Origin: Mesorhizobium sp. NZP2077
GTDB taxonomy: Bacteria; Pseudomonadota; Alphaproteobacteria; Rhizobiales; Rhizobiaceae
NCBI RefSeq assembly: GCF_013170805.1
Contig: NZ_CP051293.1
Location: forward strand, 5,462,001-5,526,000
Direction: 5' to 3'
DNA: 64,000 nt
Positions 59,890 through 64,000 of this stretch are shown piece by piece; the stretch's first letter is position 1, and every line of letters begins with the position of its first letter. The notes under the pieces are model-generated. The model worked only from the letters and a program-made list of their open reading frames with translations. It ran no database searches and was not told the origin of the DNA. The position numbers and the translations under genes were made by a program.

Positions 59890-60073
59890 GGGTGCTCAGG
59901 CTTTCTGTTCAACGGCGGGATAGGCCGCCGGCCGGCGAAAGTAAATGCGTGTCGGTGACGCGGGCCTGCTCCCAAAAGCACAGCGCGTCGAAACAGCTTA
60001 TGCCCGCGCTTTCAAGTTCTTGTTTGCCTGCATGTCGTGGTCCCGAAACCGGGCGCCTTTTGGGCGATATTCA

Positions 60074-60994
60074 TTAGTTTTCCGGCAGGGGGATGAACTC
60101 TTCCTCATCCCCAGGAACGATATCGAAGCGGCCCGTCTTCCATTCCTGCTTGGCTTGTTCGATGCGTTCCTTCGACGAGGAGACGAAATTCCACCAGATG
60201 TAGCGCTGCGAGCCGAGCGAGGCGCCGCCGAACAGCATGAAATGCGCGCCGGTTTGCGACGATACGACGATCTCGTCACCGGGCCGAAACACCAGCAGCC
60301 GTTCAACCGGAAAGATGTCGCCGGAAATCACAACTTCGCCTTCCAGCGTGTAGATGGCGCGCTCTTCCGCATCGGCCGGAATTTTCACGCTGGCGCCGGG
60401 CGCCAGTCTGAGGTCGACATAGAGTGTCTCGGAATCGGCCCTCACCGGCGAGCGCAGTCCCTGGAAGTCGCCGATAACGACGCGGCCGCGGACGCCTTCG
60501 GCATCGATCTCGGGCACCCGCAAGGCAGCGGTGTTCTCGAACACCGGCGCCACCTCTTCCTTGCCATCGGGCAAGGCCAGCCATGTCTGCAGGCCAGAGA
60601 TCGACATCGGCGCACCGCGCAGTTCCTCGGGCGTGCGCTCGGAATGGACGATGCCGCGGCCGGCGGTCATCAGATTCACGTCGCCGGGCTGGATCACCAT
60701 TTCGGTGCCCAGCGAATCGCGATGCCGGATCTTGCCGTCGAACAGATAGGTGACCGTCGACAGGCCGATATGCGGATGCGGACGGACATCGAGCGCCTGG
60801 CCGGCGCGCAGGATCGCCGGACCCATGCGATCGAAGAAGATGAACGGCCCGACCAGCCGCCTCTTGGCGGTCGGCAAGGCCCGGCGCACCTGAAAACCGC
60901 CAATGTCCTTGGCGTTCGGGATCACCATCAGCTCGATCTGGTCGCTGGCGAAGGCATCGCCGGCTTCAGGGTCTTTGCCCGGGAAAAAGCTCAT
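60074..60994 (-). CDS. Pirin-family protein
   Basis: This 306-residue bicupin protein has diagnostic segments IGGFQVRRALPTAKRRLVGP and FIFFDRMGPAILRAGQALDV, then RPHPHIGLSTVTYLFDGKIR with the metal-binding histidines, a HSERTPEELRG motif and the C-terminal cupin. Some bacterial pirins act as quercetin 2,3-dioxygenases, others modulate pyruvate dehydrogenase; the exact role here is unknown. It is monocistronic as far as visible. Confidence 0.92.
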   Translation of the reverse strand: MSFFPGKDPEAGDAFASDQIELMVIPNAKDIGGFQVRRALPTAKRRLVGPFIFFDRMGPAILRAGQALDVRPHPHIGLSTVTYLFDGKIRHRDSLGTEMVIQPGDVNLMTAGRGIVHSERTPEELRGAPMSISGLQTWLALPDGKEEVAPVFENTAALRVPEIDAEGVRGRVVIGDFQGLRSPVRADSETLYVDLRLAPGASVKIPADAEERAIYTLEGEVVISGDIFPVERLLVFRPGDEIVVSSQTGAHFMLFGGASLGSQRYIWWNFVSSSKERIEQAKQEWKTGRFDIVPGDEEEFIPLPEN

Positions 60995-61034
60995 GAACTC
61001 TCCTTATCAGCGGTCGTGGACCACTCTGGGCGCA

Positions 61035-61301
61035 TCAGGCAAACCGGATCGCCGCCTTTGCCCGCAGCTTGGCCGCCACCTCTTCGCGATTGCGCGGATG
61101 CTGATGGGTTTCGAGCGAATCGAGCAGCTCACGCGCCGATGCCGCGATGGCTTCGACCGCGTGGTCGAACGCGTGCTGGTTCTGCTTCGACGGCCGCGTC
61201 GTTCCGCTCAGCTTGCGGACGAACTGGAGTGCGGCGTCGCGGACTTCGTCATTGGTTGCCGGCGGATCAAAATTGAACAGGGTCTTGATGTTTCTGCACA
61301 T
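61035..61301 (-). CDS. DUF2277 protein
   Basis: This 88-residue cytoplasmic protein starts MCRNIKTLFNFDPPATNDEV, the invariant beginning of DUF2277. It continues RDAALQFVRKLSGTTRPSKQ, NQHAFDHAVEAIAASARELL and a basic end. Mostly helical. No function known. It sits between the pirin gene and xseB. Confidence 0.92.
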   Translation of the reverse strand: MCRNIKTLFNFDPPATNDEVRDAALQFVRKLSGTTRPSKQNQHAFDHAVEAIAASARELLDSLETHQHPRNREEVAAKLRAKAAIRFA

Positions 61302-61412
61302 CGCTTCCGTATCTCCTCTTGTCCTGGAGCCGTTTCAATCGGGCGAGCTTAACCCTCAACCATGATCGTGTCCAAAAACCGGTAAGGCAAGACCGTCATT
61401 CGCGACCGTGAC

Positions 61413-61664
61413 TCAGTCAGCGTCGAGCGGCTCGGTTCCGACCGGCTTGCCGTCGCGCGACAGCCTGATCTTCTCGACCTTGTCCTCGGCGGCCTTCAGC
61501 AGCCGGTCGCAATGCGCCTTCAGCGCCTCGCCGCGCTCATAGATCTTGATCGACTGGTCGAGCGCCACGTCGCCACGCTCCAGATCATCGACGATCTTCT
61601 CCAGCGCGTCGAGTGCCTGCTCGAAGCTCATCGCCTTGACGTCTTCGTTGGTCTCAGCAGCCAT
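61413..61664 (-). CDS. xseB: Exodeoxyribonuclease VII small subunit
   Basis: This 83-residue protein associates with XseA to form exonuclease VII, which degrades single-stranded DNA. The conserved core is [53 protein letters not shown], a two-helix hairpin. It lies 3 bp after the histone-deacetylase-like gene in the same direction. xseA is not in the window. Confidence 0.95.
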   Translation of the reverse strand: MAAETNEDVKAMSFEQALDALEKIVDDLERGDVALDQSIKIYERGEALKAHCDRLLKAAEDKVEKIRLSRDGKPVGTEPLDAD

Positions 61665-61667
61665 CGT

Positions 61668-62594
61668 TTATCCTTTCATCAGTCGGCCGACATGGGCGGC
61701 GACCGAAAATGCCAGTCCCTGCAGATCGTAGCCGCCCTCGAGCAGGCTGACGAGCCTGTTGCCGCTGTGGCGGGCCGCACGCTGCATCAGCTGGCCCGTC
61801 GCCCAGTCGAAATCGTCTTCGGTCAGGTTGATTTCGGCCAGCGGGTCGCGGTGATGCGCGTCGAAGCCGGCCGAAATGATAATCAGATCGGGCGCGAAAT
61901 TGTCGAGCGCCGGCAGCACGCGCGACAGGAAGGCATCACGAAACACATCGCTGCCGGTCTGCGGCGCTAAGGGCGCGTTGACGATGTTGCCGGCGCCAGT
62001 CTCGCTCTTCGCGCCGGTGCCGGGATAGAGCGGCATCTGGTGCGTCGAACAATAGAGCACCGACGGATCGTCCCAGAAAATATCCTGCGTGCCGTTGCCA
62101 TGGTGCACGTCCCAATCGACAACCGCGACGCGCTCGACGCCATGCTTCTTCTGCGCATAGCGCGCCGCAATCGCCGCCGTGTTGAAGAAGCAGAAGCCCA
62201 TCGCCGTCGTTTTTTCGGCATGGTGTCCAGGCGGCCGCGCGGCAACGAAGACATTGTCGGCACGGCCTGAAAAAACATCATCGACGGCGGCGTTGGCGGC
62301 ACCGATCGCGGTGATCACCGCTTGCCAGCTCTTCGGGCTGGCGGTGGTGTCGGCATCGACGCGGGCAAGGCCCTCTTCGGGAATGGCAGCGCGGATGCGG
62401 GCGACGAAATCGGCGGGATGGGCGTAGAGGATCGTGGCCTCGTCGCCCTCCGGCGCCTTGACGCGGTCAAGCGCGGCGAAGGCCTCGTCGTCGAGCACGC
62501 GCTCAATGGCGCGCAAGCGGTCCGGCCGCTCGGGGTGACCGGGCGGTGTGATGTGCTCAAGAAAGATCGGGTGGGTGTAAAGACGGGTTGTCAT
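61668..62594 (-). CDS. Histone deacetylase-family amidohydrolase
   Basis: This 308-residue zinc deacetylase has FLEHITPPGHPERPDRLRAI at the start, ARPPGHHAEKTTAMGFCFFN with the tandem catalytic histidines, VVDWDVHHGNGTQDIFWDDP with zinc ligands (D, H) and ISAGFDAHHRDPLAEINLTE with the third ligand. VSLLEGGYDLQGLAFSVAAH is the usual end. Bacterial members act on acetylated polyamines, small molecules or proteins; the substrate is unresolved. It is coupled to xseB and divergent from the bluB riboswitch. Confidence 0.94.
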   Translation of the reverse strand: MTTRLYTHPIFLEHITPPGHPERPDRLRAIERVLDDEAFAALDRVKAPEGDEATILYAHPADFVARIRAAIPEEGLARVDADTTASPKSWQAVITAIGAANAAVDDVFSGRADNVFVAARPPGHHAEKTTAMGFCFFNTAAIAARYAQKKHGVERVAVVDWDVHHGNGTQDIFWDDPSVLYCSTHQMPLYPGTGAKSETGAGNIVNAPLAPQTGSDVFRDAFLSRVLPALDNFAPDLIIISAGFDAHHRDPLAEINLTEDDFDWATGQLMQRAARHSGNRLVSLLEGGYDLQGLAFSVAAHVGRLMKG

Positions 62595-62727
62595 GCTCCC
62601 TATCTAGTGCCCCGGCGCCACGATGGCCATGCGTTGCCGCTTGATGGCTGGGGAAAATCATGCCTGCGTCCATTGGCGTCGCTGCGGGGATTGGCGCTGC
62701 CGGCGCTTCGGCGTAAGGTCGCGGCCA

Positions 62728-62882
62728 CTGCCTGGTGCCCGCCGCAAGCGGGAGAATCGGGAACACGGTTGAACTCCGTGGCGTGCCCAACGCTGTGAGG
62801 GGGACCGCGCCGGTAAATGCCACTGTCGATGACGGGAAGGCACCGGACGCGGGTTGATCCCAAGCCAGAAGACCGGCCTGGC
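62728..62882 (+). promoter_or_regulatory. Cobalamin riboswitch upstream of bluB
   Basis: Characteristic conserved blocks appear in order: ctggtgcccgccgcaagcgg with the start of the aptamer, a gggaacacggt segment, gtgcccaacgctgtgagggg, the B12-box (gccactgtcgatgacgggaaggca, in two parts around 62818-62841) and cccaagccagaagaccggcc near the 3' end. It ends about 60 bp before the bluB start. Binding of adenosylcobalamin should lower expression of the gene. Confidence 0.9.
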
Positions 62883-62943
62883 AGGCATCGTCATCCGCAT
62901 GGTCAGGCGGCGGACATGGACTGCAATCGCAAGGGGACAAGCG

Positions 62944-63837
62944 ATGCCGGATTCTATGACCGCTCCTGTGGGCGACGGATTTGACCAGATGGCGCGCGAC
63001 GCGGTCTACCGCGCCATGTTCACGCGGCGCGATGTCCGCAGCCATTTCCTCCCCACCGCACTCGATGATGAGGTGCTGGCGCGGCTGCTGCTTGCCGCCC
63101 ATCACGCGCCGTCTGTCGGTTTCATGCAGCCGTGGAATTTCATTGTCATCCGCGATGCCGCGCGACGGGCGGAGGTGCGCGACCTGTTCCTGGCCGCGCG
63201 AGAACAGGAACTGCCTGAAATCGAAGAAGACAAACAGGCGCTCTACCGCAAGCTCAAGCTCGAAGGCATCTGCGAAAGCGCGCTCAACATCTGCATCACC
63301 TGCGACCGCCGGCGCTCGCAGGGTTCGCCGCTGGGACGCTGGCACAATCCGGAGATGGATCTCTACAGCACGGTCTGCGCGGTGCAGAATTTCTGGCTGG
63401 CCGCGCGTGCCGAAGGCGTCGGTGTCGGCTGGGTCAGCATCATCGAGCCGCAAGCGCTGAAAGGCCTGCTGTCGATTCCCGAGCACGTGACGCCGATCGC
63501 CTATCTCTGCGTCGGCCATGTTTCCGAGTTCGCACCGAAACCGGACCTCGAAACGCATGGCTGGGGCCGACGCCTGCCGCTGCCCGAACTGATCATGAGC
63601 GAGACGTTTTGCGGGCAAGGCGAGGCGCAGCTCAAGTCAGCCGTGGCGGACCTCAACATCGCTGCCATTGCGCCGGCGCAGCCCGCCGATCAGCGCGTCG
63701 CGCCAGCCGGACCCCAGCGCGAGCCGCCGAACGAGGCCAGCGCCTTGTCCTTCAACTCCCTGAACTTCGACGACGCCTCGGCCAATCGGGCGTCCCAGGC
63801 CGGATCGGGCACCTGGCCGGCGATGGTCTTGAAATAG
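62944..63837 (+). CDS. bluB: 5,6-dimethylbenzimidazole synthase, with C-terminal read-through extension
   Basis: This flavin-destructase converts FMNH2 to the lower ligand of cobalamin. It starts at ATG 62944 (agggg site) and the core has AVYRAMFTRRDVRSHFLPTA, LLLAAHHAPSVGFMQPWNFI, GRWHNPEMDLYSTVCAVQNF and EGVGVGWVSIIEP, all typical BluB. Known BluB proteins end near residue 220-230; here the frame runs to 297 because the stop is missing. The last 75 codons are antisense to the neighbouring membrane-protein gene and look non-natural (Pro, Ser and Asn-rich). A cobalamin riboswitch precedes it. Confidence 0.93.
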   Translation: MPDSMTAPVGDGFDQMARDAVYRAMFTRRDVRSHFLPTALDDEVLARLLLAAHHAPSVGFMQPWNFIVIRDAARRAEVRDLFLAAREQELPEIEEDKQALYRKLKLEGICESALNICITCDRRRSQGSPLGRWHNPEMDLYSTVCAVQNFWLAARAEGVGVGWVSIIEPQALKGLLSIPEHVTPIAYLCVGHVSEFAPKPDLETHGWGRRLPLPELIMSETFCGQGEAQLKSAVADLNIAAIAPAQPADQRVAPAGPQREPPNEASALSFNSLNFDDASANRASQAGSGTWPAMVLK

Positions 63838-64000
63838 ACCTGCATCAGGCAAGCGATGGCGAAGGGTTCGATGAAGGCCGCCTTGAAGGCCCAGGCGAAG
63901 ACGATGGCGAGCACGAAGGCCCAGCCAGCCAGCTGCCCGGGCATCATGAACAAAATGGCGGCGGCAGGGGCCAGCATCAGCAGGAAGATGACGAAAGAGA
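63690..64000 (-). CDS. Membrane protein, C-terminal part (runs off window)
   Basis: An open frame enters from the right edge and encodes about 103 codons: SFVIFLLMLAPAAAILFMMP, GQLAGWAFVLAIVFAWAFKA, AFIEPFAIACLMQVYFKTIA and then a soluble tail (DARLAEASSKFRELKDKALA, SFGGSRWGPAGATR). At least two or three hydrophobic helices are visible. The family is not recognised. Its last 148 bp overlap the 3' extension of bluB on the other strand. Confidence 0.75.
   Translation of the reverse strand, partial: SFVIFLLMLAPAAAILFMMPGQLAGWAFVLAIVFAWAFKAAFIEPFAIACLMQVYFKTIAGQVPDPAWDARLAEASSKFRELKDKALASFGGSRWGPAGATR

Noticed and set aside
61345..61375. Short sequence like a rhizobial interspersed repeat (ccatgatcgtgtccaaaaac)
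   Set aside because: Only one arm is present and no partner arm follows, so it is not reported as an element.

Overview
The window is high-GC alphaproteobacterial chromosome. It looks like a member of the Rhizobiales, most probably Mesorhizobium or a close relative. The evidence is a CcrM-type GANTC methyltransferase, an aa3 oxidase cluster followed by ispH-thrB-rnhA, an invasion-associated-locus-B protein, a BluB gene behind a cobalamin riboswitch, and rhizobial-style intergenic palindromes. The genus is my inference from gene content and order; no database was searched.

Layout. 1-3650: an ABC importer (partial permease, ATPase, binding protein) divergent from a LacI-family regulator, with two gtaacgttac operators exactly 100 bp apart. 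3.7-12.9 kb: chromosomal genes (DUF1499 protein, acyl-CoA ligase, small unknowns, polysaccharide deacetylase, family 9 glycosyltransferase, pyruvate phosphate dikinase, frameshifted VOC protein). 13.05-19.4 kb: a small accessory island starting at tRNA-Gln(TTG). It holds a large serine recombinase split by a 2497-bp IS21-family element with a 7-bp target duplication, a damaged partner ORF, two HTH regulators and a Tat-signal-like unknown. 19.9-35.8 kb: core genes (smc, DsbA-like, DciA-like, mutY, two HAD hydrolases, ccrM, thrC, M16 protease, acetyltransferase, GGDEF-EAL sensor). 35.8-39.3 kb: a 144-bp palindromic element, YqgE, a DsbD-domain protein, peroxiredoxin, DUF2938 and a decayed histidine phosphatase. 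39.3-48.6 kb: one long leftward cluster, ctaC-ctaD-ctaB-coxF-like-ctaG-ctaE-small ORF-DUF983-SURF1-ispH-thrB-rnhA. 49-64 kb: secreted unknowns, tldD, a sirtuin remnant, a catalytically dead-looking caspase homologue, RNA methyltransferases, dxs, xseB, a histone-deacetylase-like enzyme, riboswitch-bluB and a truncated membrane protein.

How genes work together. The cta cluster encodes subunits I-III of an aa3-type oxidase with heme O synthesis (ctaB), copper delivery (ctaG) and assembly (SURF1). dxs and ispH supply isoprenoids, including the farnesyl group of heme. thrC and thrB both belong to threonine synthesis but lie apart. The riboswitch and bluB couple cobalamin level to synthesis of its lower ligand.

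Most notable points: the pseudo-caspase, in which both catalytic residues are replaced and which carries a long Asn/Gln/Gly-rich tail; a 55-codon ORF inside the oxidase cluster; the IS-split serine recombinase whose 517-residue frame can be rebuilt exactly; and several small slippage-type indels that break accessory genes.
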